From NCBI RefSeq assembly GCF_037479095.1, contig NZ_JBBGZW010000001.1, forward strand, positions 3,286,001-3,350,000: a stretch of DNA of 64,000 bases, read 5' to 3'. This document shows positions 45,445 to 57,485 of this stretch, piece by piece; the first letter of the stretch is position 1; every line of letters begins with the position of its first letter. The translations under genes were made by a program, and so were the position numbers. The notes under the pieces are model-generated. The model was not told the DNA's origin and ran no database searches. It was given only the letters and a program-made list of their open reading frames with translations. Source of the DNA: Pantoea nemavictus. GTDB lineage: Bacteria > Pseudomonadota > Gammaproteobacteria > Enterobacterales > Enterobacteriaceae.

Positions 45445-47349
45445 TTATTCACCTTCGTAGCCGGGCGGCGTCGGCGCCGCTTCTGGCAGCACGGTATTAT
45501 TGTCGCCTAACATAATGTGGTCGAGAATCTGGCGCATCACGGTGCCCACTGCCGGACCCGCACCGCCATTTTCCAGAATCATGGTGACTGCTACGCGCGG
45601 CTTATCGTACGGGGCGTAAGCGGTCATTAATTTATGGTCGCGCAGACGCTCAGCAATCTTGTGCGCGTTGTAGGTCTCATTCTCTTTAAGGCCGAAGACC
45701 TGCGCAGTACCCGATTTCGCCGCGATTTTGTAGGGCGCATCGGCAAAGCTTTTATGCGCGGTACCGTTGGCGCGGTTGGCCACGCCATACATGCCATCTT
45801 TGGCAATTTCCCAGTAGCCGGAATGAATGTCGCCAATCGGCGCATCAGGTACCTGGCGATACGGCACCATGGTCTGACCTTCACGGGTCGCGCGCAGCAG
45901 ATGTGGCACTTTAATCACGCCATCGTTAATCAGAATCATCATCGCTTTGTTCATTTGTATCGGCGTCGCGGTCCAGTAACCCTGGCCAATCCCTACGGGA
46001 ATAGTGTCACCCTGATACCACGGTTTCTTAAAGCGCTTCAGTTTCCATTCACGCGTTGGCATGTTGCCCGCGCTCTCTTGCGGCAGGTCGATACCGGTGC
46101 GGTGCCCATAGCCGAACTTGGTCATCCATTCTGACAGACGATCGATGCCCATGTCGTAAGCGACTTGGTAAAAGAACGTATCCGCTGATTCTTCCAGTGA
46201 TTTCGTGACGTTCAGGCGGCCGTGGCCCCATTTTTTCCAGTCACGGTAGCGCTTTTCTGAACCTGGCAGTTGCCACCAGCCGGGATCGAATAGGCTGGTA
46301 TTGCGGTTGATTACGCCAGCGCTTAAAGCAGATACCGCGACGTAAGGTTTAACGGTGGAAGCGGGCGGATAGGAGGCTTGCAGCGCGCGGTTATACAGGG
46401 GACGGTTTTCGTCGCTTAACAGCGCTTTGTAATCTTTGCTGGTGATCCCGTCGACGAACAGGTTCGGGTCGTAGCTGGGAGTCGAAACCAGGGCGAGAAT
46501 TTCACCGGTACGCGGATCGCTGACCACGACCGCCGCGCGGCTGCCGGTCAGTAAGGTTTCGATATACTGCTGCAGTTTGAGATCAACCGTCAGGTAGATA
46601 TCTCGGCCGGCCTGTGGTGACTGTTCATGCAACTGACGTATCACGCGGCCGCGGTTATTGACTTCAACCTCTTCGTAACCGGTTTTGCCGTGCAGTACAT
46701 CTTCGTAATAGTTTTCAATGCCCAACTTGCCGATATCATGCGTTGCAGCGTAGTTTGGCCATTTGCCTTCCTGATCGAGGCGCGTGACGTCGCGATCGTT
46801 GATCTTCGATACGTAGCCAACGACGTGCGTTAGCGTTTGCCCGTAAGGATAGTAGCGGCGCTGATAGCCTTTCACTTCCACGCCGGGAAAACGGTACTGA
46901 TTGACCGCGAAACGCGCCACCTGTACCTCATTCAAACCAATTTTTACCGGAATAGAGGTGAAGCGTCGCGAACGTTTGCGCTCCTTTTCGAAGGCATCGA
47001 TATCGTCATCGGTCAGATCTAACACCGGGCGCAGGTTCTGTAACGTCTGCTTAAGATCTTCGACCTTTTCCGGCATTAGCTCAGCCTGATAGATGGTGCG
47101 GTTCAGCGCCAGCGGCACGCCGTTGCGATCGAAGATAATGCCGCGGCTCGGCGCCACAGGCACCAGCTTGATACGGTTTTCATTCGATCGGGTGCTGTAA
47201 TCATCAAATCGCAGGATTTGCAGGTGGTACATATTGACCACCAGTACGCTGGAGAGCAGCAGAATGCCAAAAAACGCCACCAACGCTCGGCGGACAAAGA
47301 GTTTCTGTTCGGCAGTGTAATCGCGAAAGGCGTTGCTCTGTAATTTCAT
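45445..47349 (-). CDS. mrdA: PBP2 (MrdA), elongation transpeptidase
   Basis: The protein has 634 residues. One N-terminal transmembrane helix (~20-42), a pedestal domain with [16 protein letters not shown], and a transpeptidase domain with SxxK at Ser331 (PPASTVKPY), the SAD-type motif (EESADTFF) and KSGTAQ. It is the target of mecillinam and the partner of RodA. Confidence 0.97.
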   Translation of the reverse strand: MKLQSNAFRDYTAEQKLFVRRALVAFFGILLLSSVLVVNMYHLQILRFDDYSTRSNENRIKLVPVAPSRGIIFDRNGVPLALNRTIYQAELMPEKVEDLKQTLQNLRPVLDLTDDDIDAFEKERKRSRRFTSIPVKIGLNEVQVARFAVNQYRFPGVEVKGYQRRYYPYGQTLTHVVGYVSKINDRDVTRLDQEGKWPNYAATHDIGKLGIENYYEDVLHGKTGYEEVEVNNRGRVIRQLHEQSPQAGRDIYLTVDLKLQQYIETLLTGSRAAVVVSDPRTGEILALVSTPSYDPNLFVDGITSKDYKALLSDENRPLYNRALQASYPPASTVKPYVAVSALSAGVINRNTSLFDPGWWQLPGSEKRYRDWKKWGHGRLNVTKSLEESADTFFYQVAYDMGIDRLSEWMTKFGYGHRTGIDLPQESAGNMPTREWKLKRFKKPWYQGDTIPVGIGQGYWTATPIQMNKAMMILINDGVIKVPHLLRATREGQTMVPYRQVPDAPIGDIHSGYWEIAKDGMYGVANRANGTAHKSFADAPYKIAAKSGTAQVFGLKENETYNAHKIAERLRDHKLMTAYAPYDKPRVAVTMILENGGAGPAVGTVMRQILDHIMLGDNNTVLPEAAPTPPGYEGE

Positions 47350-47383
47350 CCGCTACATCTATTGTCTGGGGGTTGTCAGGCGT

Positions 47384-47854
47384 TTATTCACGATGATAAG
47401 GATGATTCGTGGTGATGCTCCAGGCACGATACAGGCTTTCCGCTACCAGCACACGCACCAGCGGATGTGGCAACGTTAATGCTGACAGTGACCAGCTTTG
47501 CTCGGCAGCCGCTTTACATGCCGGCGCCAGTCCTTCCGGACCACCGATCAACAGACTGACATCTCGGCCATCCTGCTTCCAGCGTTCCAGCTGCTGCGCC
47601 AGCTGTGGGGTTTCCCACGGCTGTCCTGGAATATCCAGCGTAACAATGCGATTGCCTTTGCCCACCGCGGCCAGCATCGCTTCACCTTCTTTTTCCAGAA
47701 TGCGTTTGATGTCAGCGTTCTTACCGCGTTTACCGGCAGTCACTTCGGTCAGTTCAAACGGCATATCCTTTGGGAAGCGGCGCAGATATTCCATGAAACC
47801 GGTCTGAACCCAGTCGGGCATTTTGGTGCCGACGGCCACAAGCTGCAGTTTCAA
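47384..47854 (-). CDS. rlmH: RlmH, 23S rRNA pseudouridine-1915 methyltransferase
   Basis: The protein has 156 residues of the SPOUT class, with the knot motif [13 protein letters not shown] and the C-terminus TNHPYHRE. It methylates pseudouridine 1915 in helix 69. It is adjacent to rsfS (3-nt gap), another ribosome factor. Confidence 0.97.
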   Translation of the reverse strand: MKLQLVAVGTKMPDWVQTGFMEYLRRFPKDMPFELTEVTAGKRGKNADIKRILEKEGEAMLAAVGKGNRIVTLDIPGQPWETPQLAQQLERWKQDGRDVSLLIGGPEGLAPACKAAAEQSWSLSALTLPHPLVRVLVAESLYRAWSITTNHPYHRE

Positions 47855-47857
47855 GGC

Positions 47858-48175
47858 TTAGCTCCAGAGTTTTTCCAGCTCGTACAGCTGGCGGCTCTCT
47901 GCTTCCATCACGTGTACAATCACGTCACCGAGGTCAACCACCACCCAATCAGAGGCAGTTTTACTGTCAACACCGAGCGGCTTAAGACCCGCAGCGCGTG
48001 ATTCCTGCACCACGTGATCGGCGATTGAGGCGACGTGACGCGTTGAAGTACCGGTGCAAATAATCATGCAATCGGTGATGCTGGATTTGCCCTGAACATC
48101 GATAGCAATAATGTTCTGGCCTTTGAGATCATCAATCTTATCAATAACGAACTCTTGGAGTGCTTTACCTTGCAA
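47858..48175 (-). CDS. rsfS: RsfS, ribosomal silencing factor
   Basis: The protein has 105 residues with [16 protein letters not shown] and [15 protein letters not shown], the RsfS signature. It binds L14 on the 50S subunit and blocks subunit joining under starvation. E. coli has cobC between rsfS and nadD; it is absent here. Confidence 0.96.
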   Translation of the reverse strand: MQGKALQEFVIDKIDDLKGQNIIAIDVQGKSSITDCMIICTGTSTRHVASIADHVVQESRAAGLKPLGVDSKTASDWVVVDLGDVIVHVMEAESRQLYELEKLWS

Positions 48176-48266
48176 AAGGTTCCCCTTAAAAACAGGTGAT
48201 TACGGACGGGCTAGCGATTCGAGAAAGGTAGCCGAAAATGAAGCGGCGTAGTATAGCATGCCACCT

Positions 48267-48911
48267 TTAGCTGCGATATAAGCCAACGCTATTGATATAG
48301 CCGATGACCGCCTCAGGCAGTAAATCCGCGCAGGAAGCGCCCGCATGGCGACGTTGACGAATCTCAGTCGCTGAGATGTTAAGGAGCGGCGTATCAGCCA
48401 GCCAAATCTTTCCTGCGGGTGAGTGATGCAGCTGCTGCGCATCATCGGCAAGATGATCATCAAGCCACTGCTGCATTTGTGGCGTGTCCATCTGCGTGGC
48501 GTAACCCGGACGTTGGCAAACCAGTAAATGACACAGCGACAGCAACTCCTGCCAGCGATGCCATTTGCCTAACGTTAGCAGAGAATCCTGACCAATGATA
48601 AACCCCAGGGGCTGTTTTGCTCCACGCTCGGCACGCAGTGCTTCCAGCGTGGCGACGGTCCATGAGGGTGTTTCACGCTCCAGCTCGCGTGTATCGATGT
48701 CAAACAAGGGGCGGTCAGCGATAGCACAGCGCAACATCTCAACACGCTGCTGCGCACTGGCCTCAGGCTGCGGACGATGCGGCGGCACATTGTTCGGTAA
48801 AAGCGTCACCTTCTTCAAACCGACCTGCTGTGCCAGAGCTTCTACCGGGCGCAGATGACCATAATGAATCGGATCGAAGGTGCCGCCAAACAGGGCATAG
48901 AGTTTAGACAT
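48267..48911 (-). CDS. nadD: NadD, nicotinate-nucleotide adenylyltransferase
   Basis: The protein has 214 residues. The nucleotidyl-transfer motif [14 protein letters not shown] and late [10 protein letters not shown] are diagnostic. It makes NaAD from NaMN and ATP. The start overlaps the holA end by 8 nt. Confidence 0.96.
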   Translation of the reverse strand: MSKLYALFGGTFDPIHYGHLRPVEALAQQVGLKKVTLLPNNVPPHRPQPEASAQQRVEMLRCAIADRPLFDIDTRELERETPSWTVATLEALRAERGAKQPLGFIIGQDSLLTLGKWHRWQELLSLCHLLVCQRPGYATQMDTPQMQQWLDDHLADDAQQLHHSPAGKIWLADTPLLNISATEIRQRRHAGASCADLLPEAVIGYINSVGLYRS

Positions 48912-49935
48912 CGGTAAAGCTCAAGGGGAAATCGCGGTGGCACAGCAGCAGCGACAGCGTTTCCAGCTGTGGCCATAGATTTTGCCCGTAATCCTGCTTC
49001 ATGCTGAGCTCCAGCTCTGCCAGCAGCTGCACCGCACGCTGCAAACGACGTGCATCAAGACGCTGTAGTGCTTCGGTAAACAGTGCGCGGCGGTTTTGCC
49101 AGATTCGTTGCTGATCCATCAACGTACGCAGTGCTTGTTTCGCCTGATTACGCTGCAGGTGCAATAAGGTCAGCAAATCGCGCTGTAACGTACGCAGCAG
49201 AATAACGACTTCGCTGTCCTCTTTCTCCAACTGATGCAGAATATGCAGGGCACGTTTACTTTTCCCTGCCAGTAGCGCATCAACCCAGTGAAACGGGGTA
49301 AAGTGCGCGGCATCGTTAACGGCGGCTTCCACGCGCGGCAAGGTCAATTTGCCATCTGGCCACAGTAGCGATAAACGTTCCAGCGCTTGGGCCAATGCCA
49401 GCAGGTTGCCTTCGTAGCAGTAGCAGAGCAGCTGGATTGCGGCATCATCGACGCTGAGCTTCATCGTTTTGGCACGGCTGGCAACCCAACGCGGCAGCTG
49501 TGCTTGCTCAGGCGTTTGGCATGGCACCAGCACGGCATGCGCACTCAGGGCTTTGAACCAGGCGCTGTTCTCCTGCGCTTTGGTTAACTTAGCCATCCGC
49601 AACACCAGCAAAATATCGCTGTGCAACAACGTCGCCAGCTTCACCAACTGCTCGGCGATGGCGGCGTTAGGGCCGTTTTCCGGCAGCTGCAGGGTTAGCG
49701 TTTGGCGTTGGGTAAACAGGCTAAGCGATTGGCAACTGACGAAGATCGCATCCCAGTCAGTTTGTGCATCAAGAGTGACGCTGAAATGCTCTTCAAATCC
49801 TTGCGCTGTTGCAGCGACACGAATTGCATCAGCGCTTTCCTGTATCAGCAGCGGTTCGTTGCCGGTAAGAAAATAACAGGCGCGCAGCCCCTCACGAAGC
49901 TGCGCGCTCAGTTGTTCAGGATAAATCCTGATCAT
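48904..49935 (-). CDS. holA: HolA, DNA polymerase III delta subunit
   Basis: The protein has 343 residues ([38 protein letters not shown]). It opens the beta clamp within the clamp loader. It overlaps lptE by 4 nt at its start and nadD by 8 nt at its end. Confidence 0.95.
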   Translation of the reverse strand: MIRIYPEQLSAQLREGLRACYFLTGNEPLLIQESADAIRVAATAQGFEEHFSVTLDAQTDWDAIFVSCQSLSLFTQRQTLTLQLPENGPNAAIAEQLVKLATLLHSDILLVLRMAKLTKAQENSAWFKALSAHAVLVPCQTPEQAQLPRWVASRAKTMKLSVDDAAIQLLCYCYEGNLLALAQALERLSLLWPDGKLTLPRVEAAVNDAAHFTPFHWVDALLAGKSKRALHILHQLEKEDSEVVILLRTLQRDLLTLLHLQRNQAKQALRTLMDQQRIWQNRRALFTEALQRLDARRLQRAVQLLAELELSMKQDYGQNLWPQLETLSLLLCHRDFPLSFTDV

Positions 49936-50531
49936 TGCAGACTGGTAGCTGACGAAGATGACACTTCCGGTGAGTTTTCTCCCGGCAAAATCACGTCAGG
50001 CTCTGGCAACGTTTGTTTGTTATTTATCTGTGCGGCATGCACAGTCAGCAGTTTACGTACTAACTGTTCGGCGGCACGCTGACGCATCTCTTGCACAATC
50101 ATATCTTGCTCGGCATCCTTCGCCAGTGCGGCGTTCGGGTTGTCGAAGAAAGAGCGATACACGGTAGTGCTAATCGGGTAGATGCCTTTACCCGGCAGCA
50201 GAACCTGCGCCGTCACTGTCATCACCAGAGAATATTCCGCGGTGGTACCGCTAATAAACACTGATGCAGTATCTCGTCCTTGCCTTGCTGAACCAAGACG
50301 TAGCGTTGGATACTTAGCACTAGCCTCATCACTGTCTTCAACAATATTCACATTGTTGATACGCAGCTGCTGGCGCACGGCGCGCGCCAGTGGACCATAG
50401 GGATCGCCGGTCTGGACGATGAGCGTTTTCATTTCACTCGGCACCGCCGTGGTGCCGCGCGGGTGAAAACCACAGCCTGCGGTAATCATTACCGCAAGCA
50501 GGACAAACAGCCTGATAATCAGTTGTCGCAC
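49932..50531 (-). CDS. lptE: LptE, LPS assembly lipoprotein
   Basis: The protein has 199 residues. Lipobox ITAGC puts the acylated Cys at 20, followed by [11 protein letters not shown]. It plugs the LptD barrel in the outer membrane. It lies 14 nt after leuS. Confidence 0.95.
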   Translation of the reverse strand: MRQLIIRLFVLLAVMITAGCGFHPRGTTAVPSEMKTLIVQTGDPYGPLARAVRQQLRINNVNIVEDSDEASAKYPTLRLGSARQGRDTASVFISGTTAEYSLVMTVTAQVLLPGKGIYPISTTVYRSFFDNPNAALAKDAEQDMIVQEMRQRAAEQLVRKLLTVHAAQINNKQTLPEPDVILPGENSPEVSSSSATSLQ

Positions 50532-50545
50532 AGTTCCTCCTGAAC

Positions 50546-53128
50546 TTAACCCACAACCAGGTTAAGCAGTTTGCCAGGGACATAAATCACTTTACGAATG
50601 GTGACGCCTTCCAGATATTTTGCCACCAAATGCTCCTGTGCAGCACGCGCCTGCACCTGCTCCTGCGTTGCATCCGGCGCAACGGTAATTCTGCCGCGCA
50701 CTTTGCCATTGACCTGAACCACCACCAGCAGCGAGTCTTCCACCATAGCGGCTTCATCGGCAACCGGCCAGCTCGCTTCGTCAATGCTGCCTTCGCCGCC
50801 CAGCGCCTGCCACAGCACGTAGCTGGCGTGCGGGGTAAACGGATAAAGCAGACGAGTCACCGCCACCAGTGCTTCCTGCAGCAGTGCACGATCTTGTTCG
50901 CTTTCCTGTGGCGCACGGATCAGCTTGTTCATCAGCTCCATGATAGCCGCGATAGCGGTGTTAAACGTCTGACGACGACCCACATCATCGGCCACTTTGG
51001 CGATAGTTTTGTGCAGATCGCGACGCAGCGCTTTCTGCTCGTCATTCAGGCCATTTACGTCCAGGGCAACGGTCGCGCCTTTGGCAACATGTTCGTAAGC
51101 CAGCTTCCACACGCGCTTCAGGAAGCGGTTGGCGCCTTCAACGCCCGATTCCTGCCACTCCAGCGTCATCTCTGCCGGGGAAGCGAACATCATGAACAGG
51201 CGTACAGTATCCGCACCGTAGCGTTCAACCATCAGCTGTGGATCGATGCCGTTATTTTTCGACTTCGACATTTTGCTCATGCCTGCGTATACCACTTCAC
51301 GGCCTTCAGTATCGGTGGCTTTAACAATGCGGCCTTTTTCATCACGCTCAACGGTCACGTCTACCGGAGACACCCAGTTACGCTCGCCGTTCACGCCGAT
51401 ATAGTAGAACGCATCGGCCAGAACCATGCCCTGACACAGCAGGCGTTTAGCCGGCTCATTCGAGTTCACCAAGCCCGCATCACGCAGCAGCTTGTGATAG
51501 AAGCGGAAGTACAGCAGATGCATGATGGCGTGTTCGATACCGCCAACATACTGATCGACCGGCAGCCAGTAGTTCGCTGCCGCCGGATCCAGCATGCCTT
51601 CGTTGTAATTGGTGCAGGTGTAGCGTGCGTAATACCACGATGACTCCATGAAGGTGTCAAAGGTGTCGGTTTCACGCAGCGCTGGCTGGCCGTTTACGGT
51701 AGTTTTGGCCCACTCAGGATCGGCTTTGATTGGGCTGGTAATACCATCCATGACAACGTCTTCAGGAAGGATAACCGGCAGCTGATCTTCTGGCGTAGGC
51801 ATGACGGTGCCATCTTCCAGCGTCACCATTGGAATCGGTGCGCCCCAGTAACGCTGACGGGAAACGCCCCAGTCGCGCAGACGGTAATTAACTTTACGCA
51901 CACCGACGCCTTTGGCAGCCAGCGCGTCGGCGATAGCATTAAAGCCCGCCTGATGATCCAAACCGTTGTACTCGCCAGAGTTGAACAGCGAGCCTTTCTC
52001 GGTCATCGCTGCGGCACTCAGATCCGGCTCGGAACCGTCGAGGTTCAGCACGACAGGCTTAATGTTCAGGTTGTATTTGGTGGCGAACTCCCAGTCACGC
52101 TGATCGTGACCTGGAACGGCCATTACCGCACCGGTGCCGTATTCCATCAGCACGAAGTTAGCGACCCACACCGGGATCTCTTCACCGGTCAACGGATGGA
52201 TTGCAGACAGGCCGGTGGCCACGCCTTTCTTCTCCATCGTTGCCATGTCTGCTTCGGCGACTTTGGTGGTACGGCATTCATCAATGAATTCAGCCAAAGC
52301 GGGATTCGTGGCGGCAGCTTGCTGTGCCAGCGGGTGACCTGCGGCAACAGCCAAATAAGTTGCACCCATGAAGGTGTCTGGACGCGTGGTGTAAACGGTC
52401 AGCTTCTCAGCGCTATTAACCACATCAAAGGTGATTTCCACGCCTTCTGAACGGCCAATCCAGTTACGCTGCATGGTTTTGACCTGTTCCGGCCAATCTT
52501 CAAGCGTATCAAGATCGTTGAGCAGCTCTTCCGCATAAGCGGTGATTTTCACAAACCACTGCGGGATCTCTTTGCGCTCAACTTTGGTGTCGCAACGCCA
52601 GCAGCAGCCATCAATAACCTGCTCGTTGGCCAGCACCGTCTGATCGTTCGGGCACCAGTTCACCGCAGAGGTCTTCTTATAGACCATGCCTTTTTCATAC
52701 AGCTTAGTGAAGAACCACTGCTCCCAGCGGTAGTATTCTGGCTGGCAGGTCGCCAGTTCACGGCTCCAGTCGTAGCCAAAGCCCAGCAGTTTCAGCTGGT
52801 TCTTCATATAGGCGATGTTGTCGTAAGTCCACGGTGCAGGGGCAGTGTTATTTTTCACCGCGGCGCCTTCCGCCGGCAGACCAAATGCATCCCAACCGAT
52901 GGGTTGCAACACGTTTTTGCCAAGCATGCGCTGGTAACGCGCAATTACATCGCCAATGGTGTAGTTACGCACGTGGCCCATGTGTAGGCGACCAGAAGGA
53001 TAGGGCAGCATGGACAGGCAGTAATACTTCTCTTTGCCTTCCTGCTCGGTCACTTTAAAGGTTTCGTTTTCGTCCCAGTGTTGTTGGACGCGGGTTTCTA
53101 TCTCTTCCGGGCGGTATTGCTCTTGCAT
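50546..53128 (-). CDS. leuS: LeuS, leucyl-tRNA synthetase
   Basis: The protein has 860 residues, the same as E. coli. HMGH is in [14 protein letters not shown] and KMSKS in [11 protein letters not shown]. Zinc-type CxxC pairs (WCPND, CCWRCD) and the CP1 editing domain ([15 protein letters not shown]) are present. The start is followed upstream by a 222-bp gap shared with ybeL. Confidence 0.98.
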   Translation of the reverse strand: MQEQYRPEEIETRVQQHWDENETFKVTEQEGKEKYYCLSMLPYPSGRLHMGHVRNYTIGDVIARYQRMLGKNVLQPIGWDAFGLPAEGAAVKNNTAPAPWTYDNIAYMKNQLKLLGFGYDWSRELATCQPEYYRWEQWFFTKLYEKGMVYKKTSAVNWCPNDQTVLANEQVIDGCCWRCDTKVERKEIPQWFVKITAYAEELLNDLDTLEDWPEQVKTMQRNWIGRSEGVEITFDVVNSAEKLTVYTTRPDTFMGATYLAVAAGHPLAQQAAATNPALAEFIDECRTTKVAEADMATMEKKGVATGLSAIHPLTGEEIPVWVANFVLMEYGTGAVMAVPGHDQRDWEFATKYNLNIKPVVLNLDGSEPDLSAAAMTEKGSLFNSGEYNGLDHQAGFNAIADALAAKGVGVRKVNYRLRDWGVSRQRYWGAPIPMVTLEDGTVMPTPEDQLPVILPEDVVMDGITSPIKADPEWAKTTVNGQPALRETDTFDTFMESSWYYARYTCTNYNEGMLDPAAANYWLPVDQYVGGIEHAIMHLLYFRFYHKLLRDAGLVNSNEPAKRLLCQGMVLADAFYYIGVNGERNWVSPVDVTVERDEKGRIVKATDTEGREVVYAGMSKMSKSKNNGIDPQLMVERYGADTVRLFMMFASPAEMTLEWQESGVEGANRFLKRVWKLAYEHVAKGATVALDVNGLNDEQKALRRDLHKTIAKVADDVGRRQTFNTAIAAIMELMNKLIRAPQESEQDRALLQEALVAVTRLLYPFTPHASYVLWQALGGEGSIDEASWPVADEAAMVEDSLLVVVQVNGKVRGRITVAPDATQEQVQARAAQEHLVAKYLEGVTIRKVIYVPGKLLNLVVG

Positions 53129-53351
53129 GGCTGCCTGTGGTCCTTTGTGAAAATCGAAAATCGCTAAGCATAGATCCGCATAGCATACCCATAAGGCTGC
53201 GCCTCAACAACTTTTCACGCCCCTGCAAACCGGATTTCTGCTGAATGCGCCGCCGCTTTCACCCTTTTGTGATTTCTCCCGTTGTCAGCGCTGCAAATGT
53301 GCCAAAGCAGCTAAACTTAACTGCAGCACCCGTAGCGGAAAGGAGAACAAA

Positions 53352-53834
53352 ATGAATAACGTGGCGCAGGAATACCGTGCAACGATTGAAGCATTATCCC
53401 AACGTTTGGATCATGGCGAGCGTGATGTTGATGCACTGGTCGCGGAGGCACGGCAAAGTTTGCTGGCGAAGAAGACGCTGTCGCCCGCCGAGGTAAATGA
53501 AGTGATGCGTGCCGTACGGCGCGATTTGCATGAGTTTGCGCTGAGCTATCAGGAGTCTTCTGATGTGGTCGGCGATTCGGTGTTTTTACGGGTGATTCGT
53601 GAGAGCCTGTGGAAAGAATTGGCGGATATCACTGATAAAAGCCAGTTAGAGTGGCGCGAAGTGTTTCAGGATCTCCGTCATCACGGCGTTTACCAGAGCG
53701 GTGAAGTGGTCGGCTTGGGGAATTTAGTCTGCGAGAAGTGCGGCTTCACGCGGGCGATTTATACGCCAGAGAGCTTAACGCGCTGCCCGGAGTGTGGCCA
53801 CGATCAGTTCCAGCGTCAGCCATTTGAACCTTAA
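53352..53834 (+). CDS. ybeL: YbeL, zinc-ribbon protein (DUF1451)
   Basis: The protein has 160 residues. The long helical part covers ~1-115 and the C-terminal zinc ribbon is CEKCGF...CPECGHDQF. AAAGGAG precedes the ATG. Function unknown. In E. coli the region between leuS and gltL also contains hscC and rihA, which are missing here. Confidence 0.92.
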   Translation: MNNVAQEYRATIEALSQRLDHGERDVDALVAEARQSLLAKKTLSPAEVNEVMRAVRRDLHEFALSYQESSDVVGDSVFLRVIRESLWKELADITDKSQLEWREVFQDLRHHGVYQSGEVVGLGNLVCEKCGFTRAIYTPESLTRCPECGHDQFQRQPFEP

Positions 53835-53842
53835 AATTGCAT

Positions 53843-53890
53843 AAAAAATCGCGCCGCTATGCAAGCAGATAACGCAGCGGCGCAATTTAT
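53843..53890. terminator. Bidirectional terminator, ybeL / gltL
   Basis: GCGCCGCT and AGCGGCGC pair around a 17-nt loop. The minus side runs into GATTTTTT and the plus side into AATTTATT. Confidence 0.75.
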
Positions 53891-53898
53891 TGCGCTAA

Positions 53899-54624
53899 TC
53901 AGTGCAGGATCTTCGCCAGGAAGTCTTTCGCACGATCGGATTGCGGATTGTTAAAGAAGTCATCCTTATTGGTGTCTTCAATAATTTTCCCTTCATCCAT
54001 AAAGATCACGCGGTTAGCGACTTTACGCGCAAAGCCCATTTCATGCGTCACCACCATCATGGTCATACCTTCATTCGCTAACTCAACCATTACGTCTAAC
54101 ACTTCGTTGATCATTTCTGGATCAAGCGCAGACGTCGGCTCATCAAACAGCATTGCTACCGGATCCATGCACAATGCACGGGCGATCGCTACACGCTGCT
54201 GCTGACCACCGGAAAGCTGCCCCGGGAATTTATCGGCGTGCGCTGCCAGCCCTACGCGTTTTAGCAGGTTCTGCGCTTTCTCGCGCGATGCTGCTTTATC
54301 CCGCTTCAGCACCTTGACCTGCGCCAGCGTCAGATTCTCAATGATGCTGAGATGTGGGAACAGTTCGAAGTGCTGAAACACCATGCCCACTTTGCTACGC
54401 AACTGGGCGAGGTTGGTTTTTTTGTTATTCACTTCGGTGCCGGTCACCTGAATGCTGCCTTTTTGAATCGGCTCCAGACCGTTGACGGTTTTAATCAGCG
54501 TTGATTTACCTGAGCCAGACGGACCGCAGACCACCACCACTTCACCTTTTTTTACTTCGGTGGAGCAGTCGGTCAGCACCTGAAAGTGCCCATACCACTT
54601 CGAAACATTTTTCAGGCTAATCAT
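53899..54624 (-). CDS. gltL: GltL, glutamate/aspartate ABC transporter ATPase
   Basis: The protein has 241 residues. Walker A is [10 protein letters not shown], the signature LSGGQQQR and Walker [13 protein letters not shown]. It is nearly identical to E. coli GltL and follows gltK without a gap. Confidence 0.97.
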   Translation of the reverse strand: MISLKNVSKWYGHFQVLTDCSTEVKKGEVVVVCGPSGSGKSTLIKTVNGLEPIQKGSIQVTGTEVNNKKTNLAQLRSKVGMVFQHFELFPHLSIIENLTLAQVKVLKRDKAASREKAQNLLKRVGLAAHADKFPGQLSGGQQQRVAIARALCMDPVAMLFDEPTSALDPEMINEVLDVMVELANEGMTMMVVTHEMGFARKVANRVIFMDEGKIIEDTNKDDFFNNPQSDRAKDFLAKILH

Positions 54625-55302
54625 TTAAACCGTCCTTTTTCTTTTCAGATAGGTAACCAACAGCGAAGCACTCAGGCTGATCACGAAGTAGACCAGACCG
54701 GCAAACAAAATCATCTCAACCTGGGTTCCGTCGCGCTCACCAATGGTAGAGGCGGTGCGGAAGAAGTCAGCCAGGCTCAATACATATACCAGCGAGGTAT
54801 CCTGGAACAGGACAATACCTTGCGTCAGCAACAGCGGCACCATGGCGCGGAACGCCTGCGGCAGCACGATCAATTTCATCGATTGCCAATGCGTCATGCC
54901 CAGCGCCAGTGCGGCGTTGGATTGACCGCGCGAGATGCTCTGGATGCCCGCGCGGATAATTTCCGAATAGTACGCAGCCTCAAATAACGCAAATGCCACC
55001 ATGGCGGAGATCAGGCGGATATCCGATTTAGGCGATAAGCCCAGCACCTGTTGCAGGAACGCGGGCACGACCAAATAGAACCATAACAGCACCATCACCA
55101 ACGGCACGGAGCGGAACAGGTTGACGTAAAGCTTGGCAAACCAGCGCACCGGCGCAATCGGCGACAAGCGCATCACCGCCAAAATTGTGCCCCAGATAAT
55201 GCCAAATACCACGGCAATCGCGGTGATCTTGAAGGTAATGATCAACCCATTCCATAAGTAAGGCAGGCTGGGAACAATCGAACTCCAATCAAACTCGTAC
55301 AT
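54625..55302 (-). CDS. gltK: GltK, glutamate/aspartate permease
   Basis: The protein has 225 residues and about five transmembrane helices, with the coupling loop [20 protein letters not shown]. It forms the heterodimeric channel with GltJ. It overlaps gltJ by 1 nt. Confidence 0.97.
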   Translation of the reverse strand: MYEFDWSSIVPSLPYLWNGLIITFKITAIAVVFGIIWGTILAVMRLSPIAPVRWFAKLYVNLFRSVPLVMVLLWFYLVVPAFLQQVLGLSPKSDIRLISAMVAFALFEAAYYSEIIRAGIQSISRGQSNAALALGMTHWQSMKLIVLPQAFRAMVPLLLTQGIVLFQDTSLVYVLSLADFFRTASTIGERDGTQVEMILFAGLVYFVISLSASLLVTYLKRKRTV

Positions 55303-56042
55303 TATTTGCCTCCCATATTGCCAGGCAGGCGGATTTTGCGTTCTACCACACTCATAATCAGCATGATCACCAGGTTAATGCCGACGTACGCCAGGGTGAT
55401 GGCGGTAAAGGATTCATAGGCATGGGCGGAGTAATCCAACAGCTTGCCCGCCTGCGCCGCCATATCCACCAGACCGATGGTTGAGGCGATGGCCGAGTTC
55501 TTCACCAGGTTGAGCATTTCCGAAGTCATCGGCGGTACAATCACGCGATATGCATTCGGCAGCAGCACATAACGATAGGTTTGCGGCAGTGTCAGCCCCA
55601 TCGCTAAGCCCGCATTTTTCTGACCACTTGGCAGCGACTGAATCGCCGCGCGCACCTGCTCACAGACACGTGCTGCGGTGAACAAGCCAAGGCAAATCGT
55701 GGATGAAACGAAGAATTGAATATTGGGGTCTAGCTCCGCTTTAAACCACATGCCAAGGTTTTCCCCGACCAGCTCTGGCGCCACCAGATACCAGAAGAAG
55801 AACTGCACAATCAGCGGGATGTTACGGAACAGTTCCACGTAGCAGGTGCCAATCGTCGCCAGCAGGCGGTTGGGCACGGTACGCAGAATGCCAAAGAAGG
55901 AACCTACCAGGAAGGCGATAATCCAGGCGCAGCAGGACACCGCAATGGTGACCTGAAATCCGGACCACAGCCAGCCAAGGTAAGTCGTATTGCCGAACGG
56001 GGCCTGTTCAAGAAAAATGCCCCAGTTCCAATCGATACCCAT
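55302..56042 (-). CDS. gltJ: GltJ, glutamate/aspartate permease
   Basis: I choose ATG 56042 ([17 protein letters not shown]), which aligns with the E. coli start and has CCGGAG upstream, giving 246 residues. The coupling loop is [18 protein letters not shown]. The terminator of the intergenic RNA lies just upstream. Confidence 0.97.
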   Translation of the reverse strand: MGIDWNWGIFLEQAPFGNTTYLGWLWSGFQVTIAVSCCAWIIAFLVGSFFGILRTVPNRLLATIGTCYVELFRNIPLIVQFFFWYLVAPELVGENLGMWFKAELDPNIQFFVSSTICLGLFTAARVCEQVRAAIQSLPSGQKNAGLAMGLTLPQTYRYVLLPNAYRVIVPPMTSEMLNLVKNSAIASTIGLVDMAAQAGKLLDYSAHAYESFTAITLAYVGINLVIMLIMSVVERKIRLPGNMGGK

Positions 56043-56055
56043 AACGAGCTCCGGT

Positions 56056-56079
56056 AAAAAAAGGGTAGCGAGGCTACCC
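56056..56079 (-). terminator. Terminator between gltI and gltJ
   Basis: A 7-bp stem (GGGTAGC/GCTACCC) with loop CTC is followed by TTTTTTT on the minus strand, 14 nt before gltJ. It should reduce read-through into gltJKL. Confidence 0.9.
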
Positions 56080-56200
56080 ATAAGATTGTTGAGCGGTGTC
56101 TTACGTCCTGCTTCAGGGGAACGGCCTGTTACAGTCTGTCTGTCCGCACCGCATGTTCAGCAATCGAGAGGGCAGCGGGGCTGCCCTTGTTGTCGTTGTT
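56056..56200 (-). ncRNA. sroC: Candidate SroC, gltI-gltJ intergenic RNA
   Basis: On the minus strand the 161-nt gltI-gltJ gap ends in a strong terminator: GGGTAGC and GCTACCC around CTC, followed by seven T (56056-56079). An inner hairpin GGGCAGC/GCTGCCC lies at 56170-56186. In E. coli and Salmonella the SroC RNA is released from exactly this place and sponges GcvB. The 5' end shown is a guess. The terminator also explains high gltI over gltJKL expression. Confidence 0.6.
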
Positions 56201-56203
56201 AAT

Positions 56204-57097
56204 TCAGAGGGCTTTATCGTTCGGTGCTTTGAACAGGGCCTGCATGTCACTTGAAAGTTCGAAGTTCAGGTTCAGATTTTTCGGTGGAATTGGCTGTTTG
56301 AACCAGGTTTCAAACCATTTTGACGCTTCGCCCGAGGTTTGTGCTTTGGCAATAGTTTCATCCATCAGCTGTTTGAACTGGGGATCCTGATTGCGCAGCA
56401 TGCAGCCGTAAGCTTCTTTCGACTGCGGCGTGCCAACGATATCCCAGTTGTCAGGCTTCTTGGCCTTCGCGCGTTCACCCGCCAGCAGCGCATCATCCAT
56501 CATGAAGGCCACAGCACGACCGGTCTCCAGCGTACGGAAAGAATCACCATGATCTTTTGCGCTGATGATGCGCATATCCATTTTCTTCTCATCGTTCAGC
56601 TTGTGCAGCAGCACTTCAGAGGTGGTACCTGAAGTCACCACAACGGTTTTGCCTTTCAGATCATCGAAATCTTTGATGTCGCCGCCTTTTTTCACCAGCA
56701 GACGCGTACCGATGATGAACACGGTGTCAGAGAAAGCCGCTTGTTTCTGACGCTCAAGGTTGTTGGTGGTAGAACCACACTCAAAATCATAAGTGCCGTT
56801 CTGCAACAGCGGAATACGGTTCTGTGAGGTAATAGGCAGCATTTTAATCTGCAGATCCGGCTTATTCAGCTTGGCCTTAATGGCGGCAATAATGGCGTTT
56901 GAGTAATCCTGTGAATAGCCAACCACTTTTTGCTGGTTGTCATAGTAAGAAAAGGGAACTGACGACTCACGATGCCCAACGACGATCACGCCGCTATCAT
57001 TGATTTTTTTCAGGGTACCGGTGAGATCTTCCGCCTGGGCCGCTCCCGCTGCTGCTCCCAACAGCAAAAGAGATAATGCCACTTTGCGTATCTGCAT
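56204..57097 (-). CDS. gltI: GltI, glutamate/aspartate-binding protein
   Basis: I choose ATG 57097 (MQIRKVALSLLLLGAAAG), giving 297 residues. A signal peptide ends at AAQAED, followed by GHRESSVPFSYYDNQQKVVGYS of the SBP_bac_3 family. It delivers glutamate and aspartate to GltJKL from the periplasm. First gene of the gltIJKL transcript. Confidence 0.96.
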   Translation of the reverse strand: MQIRKVALSLLLLGAAAGAAQAEDLTGTLKKINDSGVIVVGHRESSVPFSYYDNQQKVVGYSQDYSNAIIAAIKAKLNKPDLQIKMLPITSQNRIPLLQNGTYDFECGSTTNNLERQKQAAFSDTVFIIGTRLLVKKGGDIKDFDDLKGKTVVVTSGTTSEVLLHKLNDEKKMDMRIISAKDHGDSFRTLETGRAVAFMMDDALLAGERAKAKKPDNWDIVGTPQSKEAYGCMLRNQDPQFKQLMDETIAKAQTSGEASKWFETWFKQPIPPKNLNLNFELSSDMQALFKAPNDKAL

Positions 57098-57485
57098 GTT
57101 CCAACTCCTTCGTATGGATGTCGCGCAGAACATAAACTGCGCAGATTGTGATGTTGTGTGTATTTCGTGCTGCTTTTTTAGTTATCCCATAGCGCAACTG
57201 CACGCAGGATAGTGATTAACATAGCGAATTGTTAACGCAATGAAACAAAAAAGTTTCTTTTTTGCGAGCCGCTCCGCACCAATAAAAGGCAAAAATTTCC
57301 TGATGCGCTAACAGAGTGCACATCAATGCCACAAATTAGTGCGTGAAGGTTGCAATACGCTGACAAAAGCCAATGTTTGCGAAAATCACTGAAATAAATA
57401 GCAATGATCGTGCCAGCACGATGAATATCTGTAAAAAGACAGCAGAGAATCGGGGAAAGCGGGGCGGAAGAGAGAGAAAACAGCG
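57098..57485. other. Upstream region of gltI
   Basis: This 390-bp stretch holds the gltI promoter (minus strand) and no gene. It is followed by the lnt terminator at 57486. Confidence 0.5.

Noticed and set aside
50630..51643. 337-residue open frame on the plus strand
   Set aside because: It is opposite leuS, which has all synthetase motifs. The translation shows no domain.
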